Shown here: positions 8,984 to 17,610 of the stretch, one piece after another
Numbering within the stretch: position 1 is the first letter of the stretch
Layout of the letters: each line of letters starts with the position of its first letter
Assembly (NCBI GenBank): GCA_002378565.1
Contig: DFSH01000036.1
Coordinates: forward strand, 23,399 to 87,398
DNA: 64,000 bases
Source: Flavobacteriales bacterium UBA3442
GTDB taxonomy: Bacteria; Bacteroidota; Bacteroidia; Flavobacteriales; Schleiferiaceae
Direction: 5' to 3'
Program-made: the position numbers and the translations under genes
The notes under the pieces: generated by a model
The model's input: only the letters and a program-made list of their open reading frames with translations
Databases searched by the model: none
Told to the model about the DNA's origin: nothing

Positions 8984-9117
8984 TCCTGATCATTGTCAGA
9001 ATAGGAGTCTGGTTCTTGTCGATCTGGTGCAGTGAGCACGCGGTAGAAAAAGTAAATAGTCACTACAGTTACAGTGGCTTGGGTGATTAACATCATCCAA
9101 AATGCAGAATTTGTCAT
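8980..9117 (-). CDS. 45-residue membrane protein, probable small partner of the NSS transporter
   Basis: ATG 9115-9117 encodes MTNSAFWMMLITQATVTVVT and continues through one transmembrane helix (about 7-26) to a charged tail rich in D, E and Q. The start overlaps the transporter stop as ATGA, and its own stop overlaps the next gene's start the same way. Known context: Corynebacterium MetP, an NSS-family methionine transporter, needs a short single-helix partner, MetS. By position, length and topology this is a MetS-like accessory subunit. I saw no sequence signature beyond that, and the substrate is unknown. Confidence 0.7.
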   Translation of the reverse strand: MTNSAFWMMLITQATVTVVTIYFFYRVLTAPDRQEPDSYSDNDQE

Positions 9118-10928
9118 GATTTATTGGGGTTTCTAAGGATGGTGGCATAGTAAACCATGCCCATGATAAAGATAAAGAGACCTAGCAGTAGCAGTCGGGA
9201 TAAATGCTTGTAGAATATAGGGTTCACAAAAGATCCATTCGCAATGTCATCTCCAGCCTTCACAACTTGGCCATTGCCAACAATAACCTCATCTCCACGT
9301 TCAAAATCGTAACTGGCTAAAGCATTCTCTGCTCCCTCGCCATGAATCAAGACCTTGGTGAGGCTCTCCATTTCAATGATTTCAACCACACCAGAGACTT
9401 CAGCCTCAAAGTGGTCAGCAATAGCTGTGCGATTGTGCACTACATCAACATTCATCATCTTGCCAATGATGCTGCCACTATCGAATTCCCAACCATTGTT
9501 CCAAGCACCTTGCCAATCATTGTTCACGGGCTTGATAAGGCTCATGACGAAAACGACCAATAAAATGGTTGGGGTGACGTACTTCAATATAGGCTTGTAG
9601 ATCCTGGGCAAAGCCAGATCTGAACCTTTTTTGATTTCAGCCCAACCTTTATCAATGCCAAAGACCCAACCAAACAATATGGCCTCCGCTAGGCCAAAGA
9701 CCACCAAACTGACAGTGCCCGCCCAATAATCGTATTCATCAAAGACCCCCTCTTGGAAGAAGATCACCGTTGGCAAACCCATCACCAAGGTCACAAGACC
9801 AAAGGTCAAGGCTGATTTTTTAACGCTGTAACCAAACTCATCTTGCATGAAGCCCATCCAGGGGGTGCCCATGGCTAACGAACTGGTAATGCCAGCAAAG
9901 AACAGTAGACCAAACCACATCATTCCAGAGATGGAGCCCAGCAAGGTTCCCCACTTATTGAAGAGGTATGGCATGGTTTCAAAGGCCATGGAGAATCCTG
10001 CATTTTCGCGAACCCAATCCAAGCCAAGGTAGCCAACTGCAATAGGAATAACCACTGATGCGCCAAGCACAATTTCCACAAATCCATTCATCCAACCGGC
10101 TGTCATGGCATTCAATGCAATGTCATCCTTTGGCTTCACGTAGGAAGCGTAGCAATGAATTGTCCCCATGCCTACGGATAGGGTGAAGAAAATTTGACCA
10201 GCAGCTGCCAACCAAACATCTGGATTCCATAGGGTGTCAAATTGTGGTTGCCACAAGAAATTCAACCCCAAAAAGGAATCGCAATCCGTGCAACCAGCAA
10301 CCGCCCCTGAATCGCCTAACGTGATACCACGTATAGCCAACAAGACCCCAAATAAGATCAACAATGGCATGCCAACCTTGGCAACCTTTTCAACACCACC
10401 CTTCAGCCCTTTGGACAGAATGTATGTGTTCAATGCCAAGCAAATCACATAAAAGAAAACCGTCTCAAAAGGAATACCTAATGTGCTTTCCGTGAGGCTC
10501 ACATAGGTTGCAAAAAAGTCCACAACCTCTGATTGATTCATGCCAATGAACGTTCCCTTCAATGAATGAAACACATATGACAGTGTCCAAGACTCAATGT
10601 AGCAGTAGTATGCTGCAACACCAATGTTGGTGAATATCCCAAAGACCCCTATGTATTTCCAAAAGCGGCTCTTGCCCATTTTGTCCACAATAAATGGTGT
10701 ACTATGGTTGCCAAACATGCCGCCAAATCGTCCAGTTGCCCACTCCATCCATAGCAGGGGAATGCCCATGAGCAGAAAACAAATCAGGTAAGGAATGATG
10801 AATGTGCCACCGCCATTTTCTACGGCTTGCACGGGGAATCTTAGAAAATTACCCAGGCCCACGGCGTTGCCGGCCATAGCCAAAATGAGTCCGACGCGGG
10901 TACCCCACGTTTGCGTTTGTGTTGACAT
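9114..10928 (-). CDS. Sodium-dependent transporter, NSS (SNF) family
   Basis: 604 residues with about 12 hydrophobic helices and the LeuT fold. The N-terminal signature GNAVGLGNFLRFP (about 20-32) carries the TM1 unwound region and sodium-site residues typical of neurotransmitter:sodium symporters. The usual conserved ENGGG follows near 37. A C-terminal extension (about 490-575) between the last helices is hydrophilic. The substrate is probably an amino acid, but I cannot tell which. The downstream ATGA-coupled small gene suggests a MetPS-type two-subunit carrier. A TAnnTTTG box lies upstream, overlapping the stop codon of the neighbouring reductase gene. Confidence 0.9.
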   Translation of the reverse strand: MSTQTQTWGTRVGLILAMAGNAVGLGNFLRFPVQAVENGGGTFIIPYLICFLLMGIPLLWMEWATGRFGGMFGNHSTPFIVDKMGKSRFWKYIGVFGIFTNIGVAAYYCYIESWTLSYVFHSLKGTFIGMNQSEVVDFFATYVSLTESTLGIPFETVFFYVICLALNTYILSKGLKGGVEKVAKVGMPLLILFGVLLAIRGITLGDSGAVAGCTDCDSFLGLNFLWQPQFDTLWNPDVWLAAAGQIFFTLSVGMGTIHCYASYVKPKDDIALNAMTAGWMNGFVEIVLGASVVIPIAVGYLGLDWVRENAGFSMAFETMPYLFNKWGTLLGSISGMMWFGLLFFAGITSSLAMGTPWMGFMQDEFGYSVKKSALTFGLVTLVMGLPTVIFFQEGVFDEYDYWAGTVSLVVFGLAEAILFGWVFGIDKGWAEIKKGSDLALPRIYKPILKYVTPTILLVVFVMSLIKPVNNDWQGAWNNGWEFDSGSIIGKMMNVDVVHNRTAIADHFEAEVSGVVEIIEMESLTKVLIHGEGAENALASYDFERGDEVIVGNGQVVKAGDDIANGSFVNPIFYKHLSRLLLLGLFIFIMGMVYYATILRNPNKS

Positions 10929-10955
10929 AAAATGTATTGAGCGATTAGGTGATGC

Positions 10956-11852
10956 TCAAATATAGGGAATCGCATCCAAGACTTCAGCAAAACTGTGAGG
11001 AGAAAAGGAAAAATCCTTCTTCGCTTTGTCAATATTAAACCCTGTCACTGGCGGACGTGCGGCCACTTGACTCAACGTCTGACTACTCACCTCATCGATC
11101 AAGCCTGCATCAAGTCCTGCATGGCGAGCCACCCGATGCACCAAATCCAAAATACTCATGGACTCTGGACCGCTGATGTGGTAGGTCCCAAGTGAATGGC
11201 TATCAATGATCTGAAGACAGGCTTCTGCCAGGTCCATACTCCATGTCGGTGACCGGTATTGGTCATTGACAACCTGGATTCTTTGTCCTTTTGCCAAGGC
11301 TTCTCGTGCCCACAGAATGATGTTGCTTCGAGACAGCGTTGGCACATAACCAATCACTAAAATTGTTCGCGCAATGGTCCAAGCACAGGCTGATGCCTTG
11401 ACCAAGGTCTCTGCATCCAGCTTTGATTGGCCATAAACACTCAATGGGTTTGCCTCTGCATCCTCTGCATAAGGCCCATCCTTTCCATCAAAAATGAAAT
11501 CCGTACTCAACAACAGCAAATGGGCATCATGCAACTCACAGGCAGCAATGACATTTGCCGTTGCTTCAACATTGAGTGCTTGACATTGATTGGGGTTACG
11601 TTCACAATCATCAACTTGTGTCATAGCCGCTGCGTGTATGACCGCATCAGGACGAAAATCCTCCATGGCCCGCTGCAAGTCTCCATCAACCATCAAATCT
11701 ACCGTGGCATACGTTGCGCCGAAGCAATCACCTCGCTGGGGTCCCCTGCCAGTTGCTAGCAAGGTGTGCCTACCCTTTCCCGCGTGCAACAAGGATTTAC
11801 CAAGCAAGCCATTGGCGCCCGTGATTAAAATCCGTTTCTCAGAAGATGCCAT
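10956..11852 (-). CDS. NAD(P)-dependent sugar-nucleotide reductase, RmlD-like SDR
   Basis: 298 residues from MASSEKRILITGANGLLGKSL (ATG 11850-11852). The longer frame to 11963 runs back into pyrF and lacks conservation. The Rossmann motif GANGLLG (about 12-18) and an extended-SDR YxxxK motif (YGQSK) are present, with DFIFDG and HAAAMTQVD segments as in the RmlD/dTDP-4-dehydrorhamnose reductase family. The substrate is not certain; it could reduce another nucleotide sugar or a related precursor. It starts 1 bp after pyrF. Confidence 0.75.
   Translation of the reverse strand: MASSEKRILITGANGLLGKSLLHAGKGRHTLLATGRGPQRGDCFGATYATVDLMVDGDLQRAMEDFRPDAVIHAAAMTQVDDCERNPNQCQALNVEATANVIAACELHDAHLLLLSTDFIFDGKDGPYAEDAEANPLSVYGQSKLDAETLVKASACAWTIARTILVIGYVPTLSRSNIILWAREALAKGQRIQVVNDQYRSPTWSMDLAEACLQIIDSHSLGTYHISGPESMSILDLVHRVARHAGLDAGLIDEVSSQTLSQVAARPPVTGFNIDKAKKDFSFSPHSFAEVLDAIPYI
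10957..10964 (-). promoter_or_regulatory. Putative -7 box of the NSS transporter operon
   Basis: TATATTTG on the minus strand (exact TAnnTTTG), 28 nt before the transporter ATG. It overlaps the TGA stop of the upstream reductase gene (10956-10958), which lets the transporter be transcribed apart from the purM-prfA-pyrF run. Confidence 0.55.
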
Positions 11853-11853
11853 G

Positions 11854-12672
11854 TTAAGCCGGCCAGTATTGTCGCATGCTCGCATGCAATGAGGATGCCT
11901 CTTTTGCTGCAGCTGCAGCAAAATCCAAGCCTGATGAGGCATAAAGGATAGAACGCGATGCATTGATCAATAAACCAACCCCTCGTTGATCCTTGAAGGC
12001 ACCAGCGCTCATGACATCTTGGACGGTGCCACCTTGCGCACCTACGCCGGGTACCAGGAAAATATGTTCAGGCAGCCTTGCCCTGACTTTTGCTAAGGCC
12101 TCGGTCCGGGTTGCACCCACGACCACCATGAGTTGATTTGGACTTCCCCATTCATCGTACTTATCCAACACCAACTCATGCAAGCGCCGGCCATCTGCCA
12201 TGGTTTGCATTTGGAAGTCCTCTGCGCCAGCATTGCTTGTCAGCCCCAAGCCAATGGCCCATTTACCTTCCATGAAAAATGGTGTCACACTGTCCTTGCC
12301 CATGTAGGGCGCAACGGTGATGGCATCAAAACCCATTTCGCCTAAAATACCTTGAGCATATTGACTTGCGGTGTTGCCGATGTCACCTCGCTTGGCATCT
12401 GCAATGGTGAAAACATCCATGGATGACAGATGCTTTGCCACCTCATCCAGTGCCTGCCAACCATGACGACCCAGGGCCTCAAAGAAGGCAAAATTTGGCT
12501 TGTATGCGACGGCATGATCTGCTGTGGCATCAATGATGAGCTTGCAAAAAGTTGCCACACCCTCAGCATCCCCTTTGAGACCCTGAGGCATCCGCTTCAA
12601 GTCAGGGTCAAGCCCTACGCAAAGCAAAGATTGCTTTACTTCAATGTTGGCTAAGAGTTGATTGCGTGTCAT
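11854..12672 (-). CDS. pyrF: Orotidine 5'-phosphate decarboxylase, type 2
   Basis: Last step of UMP synthesis. 272 residues, the longer type 2 family. The catalytic motif DAKRGDIGNTA (about 92-102) carries the Asp-Lys-Asp residues, and GVGAQGG (phosphate loop) lies near 197. The start overlaps the prfA stop by 4 bp (ATGA), so translation is coupled. The purM-prfA-pyrF order links nucleotide synthesis with translation termination. Confidence 0.95.
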   Translation of the reverse strand: MTRNQLLANIEVKQSLLCVGLDPDLKRMPQGLKGDAEGVATFCKLIIDATADHAVAYKPNFAFFEALGRHGWQALDEVAKHLSSMDVFTIADAKRGDIGNTASQYAQGILGEMGFDAITVAPYMGKDSVTPFFMEGKWAIGLGLTSNAGAEDFQMQTMADGRRLHELVLDKYDEWGSPNQLMVVVGATRTEALAKVRARLPEHIFLVPGVGAQGGTVQDVMSAGAFKDQRGVGLLINASRSILYASSGLDFAAAAAKEASSLHASMRQYWPA

Positions 12673-13748
12673 TCGCTTCCTTCCTTCAATCGTTCTGCGT
12701 TTTCTGCGAGCTGCAAGGCATCAATCAACGGGGCAATGGCACCATTAATAATCTCTGGCAAGTTGTATAAAGTTAAGCCGATTCGGTGATCTGTCACACG
12801 GCTTTGCGGGTAGTTGTAGGTGCGGATTTTTGCACTGCGATCGCCGGTGCTTACGAGGGATTTCCGCTTGGCAGCGATGACTTCATTCCGCTCAGCTCGT
12901 GCCTTATCCCAAATCCTTGCCCTCAAGACTGTCAAGGCCTGAGCGTAATTTTTATGCTGTGACCGGCCATCCTGACACTCAACGACAATGCCTGTTGGCG
13001 CATGGGTTAATCGCACACCCGATTCAGTCTTGTTGACGTGCTGCCCCCCTGCCCCACTGGAGCGGAAAGTGTCCTTTCGGATATCCTTGTTGTCAATCAC
13101 AACATCCAATTCATCGGCTTCTGGCATGACTGCCACAGTCACAGCTGAGGTGTGCACACGGCCTTGTGACTCCGTCGACGGGACACGCTGCACACGGTGA
13201 ACACCTGACTCATATTTCATGATGCCATACACACCTTCTCCTCGCAATTGAATGGTAGCCTCTTTGTAGCCACCATGGGTAGCATCCGTGGAAGAAATCC
13301 ATTCAGCCTTCCAGCCCTTGTCTTCAATGAAACGCAAATACATGCGGACAATCTCGCCAGAAAAAATACCAGCTTCATCACCGCCAATGCCAGCGCGAAC
13401 CTCTAAAACCGCATCTTTCTCGTCCTCAGGGTCCTTGGGTATCAGCATGATACGAATGGATTCTTCAAGATCTTGAATGGCTGGGGCCAGCTCATCATAT
13501 TCCTCCTGCGCCAAGGCTTTCATGTCCGGATCTTTTTCCGTCTTCAACATGCCTTTTGCCTCTCCATAACGGGCAAGTTTATCCAAGTAATTCTTGCGCA
13601 CCTGCATGATGTCGTTGAGGGACTTGAATTCACGGTTCAAGAGAATAAATCGCGCTGAATCAGAGGCAATTTCCGGTTGCATCAGGAGATCATTCACCTC
13701 GTTGAAGCGAAGCCAGATGGCATGCAGCTTGTCGGTCAAATGATTCAT
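12669..13748 (-). CDS. prfA: Peptide chain release factor 1
   Basis: Recognises UAA and UAG stop codons and triggers peptide release. 359 residues. The GGQ hydrolysis motif appears in GAGGQHVNKTES (near 231), preceded by the PCRF domain (LEVRAGIGGDEA near 118). RF1 is preferred over RF2 because the tripeptide region reads RVPSTESQGRVHTSA, with PST in place of the SPF of RF2. Its ATG overlaps the purM stop (TGATG), and its stop overlaps pyrF. Confidence 0.96.
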   Translation of the reverse strand: MNHLTDKLHAIWLRFNEVNDLLMQPEIASDSARFILLNREFKSLNDIMQVRKNYLDKLARYGEAKGMLKTEKDPDMKALAQEEYDELAPAIQDLEESIRIMLIPKDPEDEKDAVLEVRAGIGGDEAGIFSGEIVRMYLRFIEDKGWKAEWISSTDATHGGYKEATIQLRGEGVYGIMKYESGVHRVQRVPSTESQGRVHTSAVTVAVMPEADELDVVIDNKDIRKDTFRSSGAGGQHVNKTESGVRLTHAPTGIVVECQDGRSQHKNYAQALTVLRARIWDKARAERNEVIAAKRKSLVSTGDRSAKIRTYNYPQSRVTDHRIGLTLYNLPEIINGAIAPLIDALQLAENAERLKEGSE

Positions 13749-14923
13749 CAGACTTGGTAGATTTCAATGCCTTCAACGGTGTGAATATGCACTTCAGCTA
13801 CATCACTTGCTTCAACATGGCCAATAACCTTCGCCTCCACCTGGAATGATGCAGCCACATCAATGATGGCTTGTGCATGCTCAGGGTCAACATAAATCTC
13901 CATGCGATGTCCCATGTTAAACACCCGGTACATTTCACGCCAAGGTGTGCCTGACTCTGATTGGATTAAAGCAAACAATGGCGGCACATCAAAGAGCTTA
14001 TCCTTGATGATTTTGCCAGATTTCACAAAGTGAAGAACCTTGGTTTGTGCACCACCACTGCAATGCACCATGCCTTTGATATGAGGGCGAAGGCTTTTCA
14101 ATAATTCAATGATGATTGGTGCATAGGTCCTTGTTGGAGACAGCACCAATTGGCCTGCAGGCAATGGACTCCCTTCAATGGGGTCTGTCAATTGCTTGCT
14201 GCCTGAATAGATGAAAGATTTATCTGTTTCTGGTGAAAAAGATTCCGGGTATTCAGTCATCAAGTACTTAGCAAATACATCGTGGCGTGCAGACGTCAAG
14301 CCATTGGATCCCATGCCGCCATTGTACTCGCTTTCATAGCTTGCCTGTCCACTTGAAGACAAGCCAACAATGACCTGACCCGCAGCAATGTTTGCATTGT
14401 CAATGACATCCTTGCGGGCCATTCTTGCCATGACTGTTGAATCGACAATCACGGTGCGAACCAAATCACCAACATCAGCTGTTTCGCCCCCCGTGGATTG
14501 GATGTCCATGCCTGCCTTCCGCAGGTCTGCCAGCACAGATTCAGTTCCATCAATCAGAGCGCCAATCACCTCACCTGGAATCAAATGCTTGTTTCTTCCA
14601 ATGGTGCTTGAGAGCAGAATGGGACCCGTGGCGCCAACACAGAGTAAGTCATCCACATTCATGATAACGGCATCTTGCGCGATGCCGCGCCATACAGATA
14701 GGTCTCCTGTTTCCTTCCAAAGCATGTAGGCCAAGGAGCTTTTTGTGCCTGCGCCATCCGCATGCATCACTAAGCAGTGATCAGCTGATCCACTGAGTGT
14801 GTCAGGTACAATTTTACAAAATGCCAATGGGAATAATCCCTTGTCGATGTTAGCAATGGCTTTGTGGACCTCTTCCTTACCAGAAGAAACCCCGCGACTT
14901 GCATACCGTGCACTTGGATCCAT
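13748..14923 (-). CDS. purM: Phosphoribosylformylglycinamidine cyclo-ligase
   Basis: Fifth step of purine synthesis, making AIR from FGAM with ATP. 391 residues in the longer Bacteroidota form. PurM-type features include MHADGAGTKSSLA, the VDDLLCVGATGP stretch that holds the ATP/Mg site, and HCSGGAQTKVLHF in the C-terminal domain. A -7 box ends only 4 nt before its ATG, so its message may be leaderless. Head of the purM-prfA-pyrF-reductase run. Confidence 0.93.
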   Translation of the reverse strand: MDPSARYASRGVSSGKEEVHKAIANIDKGLFPLAFCKIVPDTLSGSADHCLVMHADGAGTKSSLAYMLWKETGDLSVWRGIAQDAVIMNVDDLLCVGATGPILLSSTIGRNKHLIPGEVIGALIDGTESVLADLRKAGMDIQSTGGETADVGDLVRTVIVDSTVMARMARKDVIDNANIAAGQVIVGLSSSGQASYESEYNGGMGSNGLTSARHDVFAKYLMTEYPESFSPETDKSFIYSGSKQLTDPIEGSPLPAGQLVLSPTRTYAPIIIELLKSLRPHIKGMVHCSGGAQTKVLHFVKSGKIIKDKLFDVPPLFALIQSESGTPWREMYRVFNMGHRMEIYVDPEHAQAIIDVAASFQVEAKVIGHVEASDVAEVHIHTVEGIEIYQV

Positions 14924-14927
14924 CTGG

Positions 14928-14935
14928 CAAAGGTA
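14928..14935 (-). promoter_or_regulatory. -7 box of purM, nearly abutting the start codon
   Basis: TACCTTTG on the minus strand (exact TAnnTTTG), then CCAG, then ATG. If transcription starts 4-7 nt after the box, the mRNA begins at or inside the start codon. No good -33 TTTG is visible. Confidence 0.5.
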
Positions 14936-14951
14936 ATGCCGAGGCCTCAGC

Positions 14952-17480
14952 TTATTGCACCAACAAGTAACCTCCAGCAGACAATTCTTTGCCGTATTCT
15001 GGGTTGAGTGCCTTCAAGGCCTTCAACTTCATCCCCAATTCCTTAGCGATGGTCTTCCAGGTTTCATTGCGCTGGATTTGGCGATGGTCTTTATCAAACC
15101 ATGCATAATCACCACCGTCAGTCACCTTCATCTGCATGCCCGGGAATGGGCGAACGCCTCGAAGGCCACCATTGAGCTTCTTCAGCGAGGCCAATGTGAT
15201 GTTGTTAGATTTACATATCACTGAATAGGATTCGCGATCACCGACGACATAAATGACGCCACGCACTGCGACTTCATCGCCCTTGGTTTGACCTGCTTCA
15301 TCAGTATTAGCCAATGCTGCCTCATCAACGGGTGGCACATAATCATCACGAAGCACACGGAAATCTGTGCGTCGATTGATTTGGTGTGCAATCTCTTGAT
15401 TGGCCTTGTTCATCTTGCGAATCAAGGCCTCAGTTAATTCTGTGCCTTCCTTGAAAGCACCCTTACCAAAACCTTCGTAATTGCCAGCAATCACAAATGG
15501 TGTGCCCTCACCCATACCTATAGCCTCCAGTCGGTCAGCTCTGACGCCTTTAGATATCAGGTATTTCACACAGGTGTCTGCGCGCTTTTGTGACAGAATA
15601 ACGTTTTTATCATCCGCGTCACGGTAGTCGGTGTGAGAGCGCAACTGAATAACAATATTAGGGTTTCGGACCATGGTGCGAGCCACCGTGTCAAGTGCAA
15701 CCTGAGCCGTTGGCCTCAAATCCCATTTGGCTAGGTCAAAATTAACCTCTGGCAGCACAATCGGGATCTCGATGGGGTCCATAGATCCTGCCACAGACAT
15801 GGTATGCATGTATACATTGCTAGCCTCTTGGAAGCTGTAATTTTCAAGCGTTAGACCCATGGTGTTACCCGCCGTGCCATTCCGCAAAAACTTCTTGCGC
15901 TCAAAGGCGAAGCTGTATGTTTCATCGGCTTGAAGGTCATCTGAATCCACGGTAAAATTGCCATACCCATCGGTCTGAACAATCTGTGAAAACCCATTCT
16001 TTCCTCGAACCTTCACTGTGACACCAGCAATGGGACTCTGGTCCTTTGAGCTGAGTACATTGCCACTGATTTGGTGCTTTTTAGGCACTTGGTACAAGGA
16101 CCAAATGTCATTGCTCCCTTTGCCGTCTGAGCGGTTGCTCACAAAGTAACCATCCATGATATTCCCAGGTCGAAGAATCAAGTTGAAGTCGTCTGCTGGA
16201 CTGTTGATGGGTGCCTGCAAATTCATGACAGACCCCTTTGGTAGGTTATCTTTATCTAATGCAATGCGGAAAAGGTCGTAGCCACCCATCCCTGGATGAC
16301 CCGTTGAGGCAAAGTACAAATAGCCATCATGGACATAAGGGAAGAGTTCATCGCCAGTGGTGTTGACCAATGGGCCCATGTTCACGGGCATGCCCCACCC
16401 ACGTTTTTTCTTATCAAAGGTGGTGATCCATAGGTCCTTGCCGCCTCGACCATCTGTCATGTCTCCAGCAAATACCATGACCTTGTCATCAATCAAATGA
16501 GGGTGACCCACAGACTCAGAGGAATCAGTCGTCAAAACAACAGGACTAGGGTCCTGCCAATTGATGCCGGCTTTGCGGGTTTGGTAAATACCACAACCCA
16601 ATTGAGCTTGCTTGACATCCATGCATCGCGTAAAATAAAAGGTGCGTCGCCTGGCGTCAAACACCCCTGAACCTTCATGATCCTCTGTGTTGATGATCTC
16701 CGTCAACATGACTGGATCAGAAAAATTCTGCAATCGAGCCGTATTGGCTTTGGGTACCTTTCTAGACTTGCGAGATTTTTTAGCTGACTTTGGTTGACCA
16801 TCATCGCCCAATCGCTCAGCAGAGTAGATGTCAGAAAACTTCTCCCCTGTCCATCCATCTTCCTTTTTTGTCATACCGCCTGAACGCATGGAAGAGAAGA
16901 ATAGCTCGTCAAAGGAGCCTACCCTGCCTGCAAAGGTCAGACTGAAGTCGTTGGCTTCTGAATTCAGTGACGTCACGTTACCCACTTGGTACAAGGTCAT
17001 GGCCATCATCCATTCAATGGCATCCTTGCTTGATGCTATACCAATGGCCGCACGAGCATCTTTTGGAAAGGCTTTAGCGAATTCCTCGTAGGCCTCGATT
17101 GCATCAGCGTATTCACCTTGAGCCTTCAACATGTCCGCATGGCCTAAGTAGGCCTCCTCACGGTTAATTTTCAACTTGACTGCACGTTTGTACTGACTGG
17201 CTGCATTGCGGTAATCGTAAGTGTGCCGGTAACAATCAGCCAGCTTCAATGCAATTTCTGCTTTTTCTGTGCGCACTTTTGACTTGCCATAGGCCTTTTT
17301 GTAACGTCGAATAGCCTCTGAATACTCCTTTGCCACAAAGAACTCATCGGCTTGCTTAGACACACGTGACTGCTTCTCCACCTCGTCTGATTCAGCACCA
17401 GTGACTTGAGCAAAAGCCGGAGCCATGCATAGAAAACTCAAGGAAAAAAGCAGAATAAATTTGCGCAAAATAGGGATCAT
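14952..17480 (-). CDS. PorE-like OmpA-family protein: TPR, propeller, CarboxypepD_reg, OmpA, LysM
   Basis: 842 residues. Signal peptide about 1-25. TPR-like helices about 38-150. A PD40/WD40-type beta-propeller about 170-465 has repeated YLYFAS and DLWITTF strands. A carboxypeptidase-regulatory fold lies at about 469-545. The OmpA peptidoglycan-binding domain (about 571-670) has HTD at 616-618 and the Arg of QKRAD near 633. At the C terminus two LysM-like units (about 749-788 and 797-842) are added. TPR-propeller-CRD-OmpA is the plan of PorE, the T9SS protein that anchors the machinery to peptidoglycan. The LysM tail is not, as I recall, part of ordinary PorE, so this may be a variant or a different envelope anchor. 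Confidence 0.75.
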   Translation of the reverse strand: MIPILRKFILLFSLSFLCMAPAFAQVTGAESDEVEKQSRVSKQADEFFVAKEYSEAIRRYKKAYGKSKVRTEKAEIALKLADCYRHTYDYRNAASQYKRAVKLKINREEAYLGHADMLKAQGEYADAIEAYEEFAKAFPKDARAAIGIASSKDAIEWMMAMTLYQVGNVTSLNSEANDFSLTFAGRVGSFDELFFSSMRSGGMTKKEDGWTGEKFSDIYSAERLGDDGQPKSAKKSRKSRKVPKANTARLQNFSDPVMLTEIINTEDHEGSGVFDARRRTFYFTRCMDVKQAQLGCGIYQTRKAGINWQDPSPVVLTTDSSESVGHPHLIDDKVMVFAGDMTDGRGGKDLWITTFDKKKRGWGMPVNMGPLVNTTGDELFPYVHDGYLYFASTGHPGMGGYDLFRIALDKDNLPKGSVMNLQAPINSPADDFNLILRPGNIMDGYFVSNRSDGKGSNDIWSLYQVPKKHQISGNVLSSKDQSPIAGVTVKVRGKNGFSQIVQTDGYGNFTVDSDDLQADETYSFAFERKKFLRNGTAGNTMGLTLENYSFQEASNVYMHTMSVAGSMDPIEIPIVLPEVNFDLAKWDLRPTAQVALDTVARTMVRNPNIVIQLRSHTDYRDADDKNVILSQKRADTCVKYLISKGVRADRLEAIGMGEGTPFVIAGNYEGFGKGAFKEGTELTEALIRKMNKANQEIAHQINRRTDFRVLRDDYVPPVDEAALANTDEAGQTKGDEVAVRGVIYVVGDRESYSVICKSNNITLASLKKLNGGLRGVRPFPGMQMKVTDGGDYAWFDKDHRQIQRNETWKTIAKELGMKLKALKALNPEYGKELSAGGYLLVQ

Positions 17481-17556
17481 AGGGTGTGTCGTAGAGAGTT
17501 CAGGTCAAGGCGAAACGGTCAGATTTTGTCAAGACCCCAAGGTAAGGTATATCCAC

Positions 17557-17589
17557 AAAAAAGCCCCGCTTATTTCAACGGGGCTTTTT
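17557..17589. terminator. Bidirectional intrinsic terminator between glnA and the PorE-like gene
   Basis: Perfect inverted repeat AAAAAGCCCCG / CGGGGCTTTTT with a 10-nt loop, flanked by A and T tracts. On the minus strand it lies 22 bp after the glnA stop and closes that unit. Confidence 0.85.
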
Positions 17590-17610
17590 GGGTCAGCAAA
17601 GAAGCTTAAC

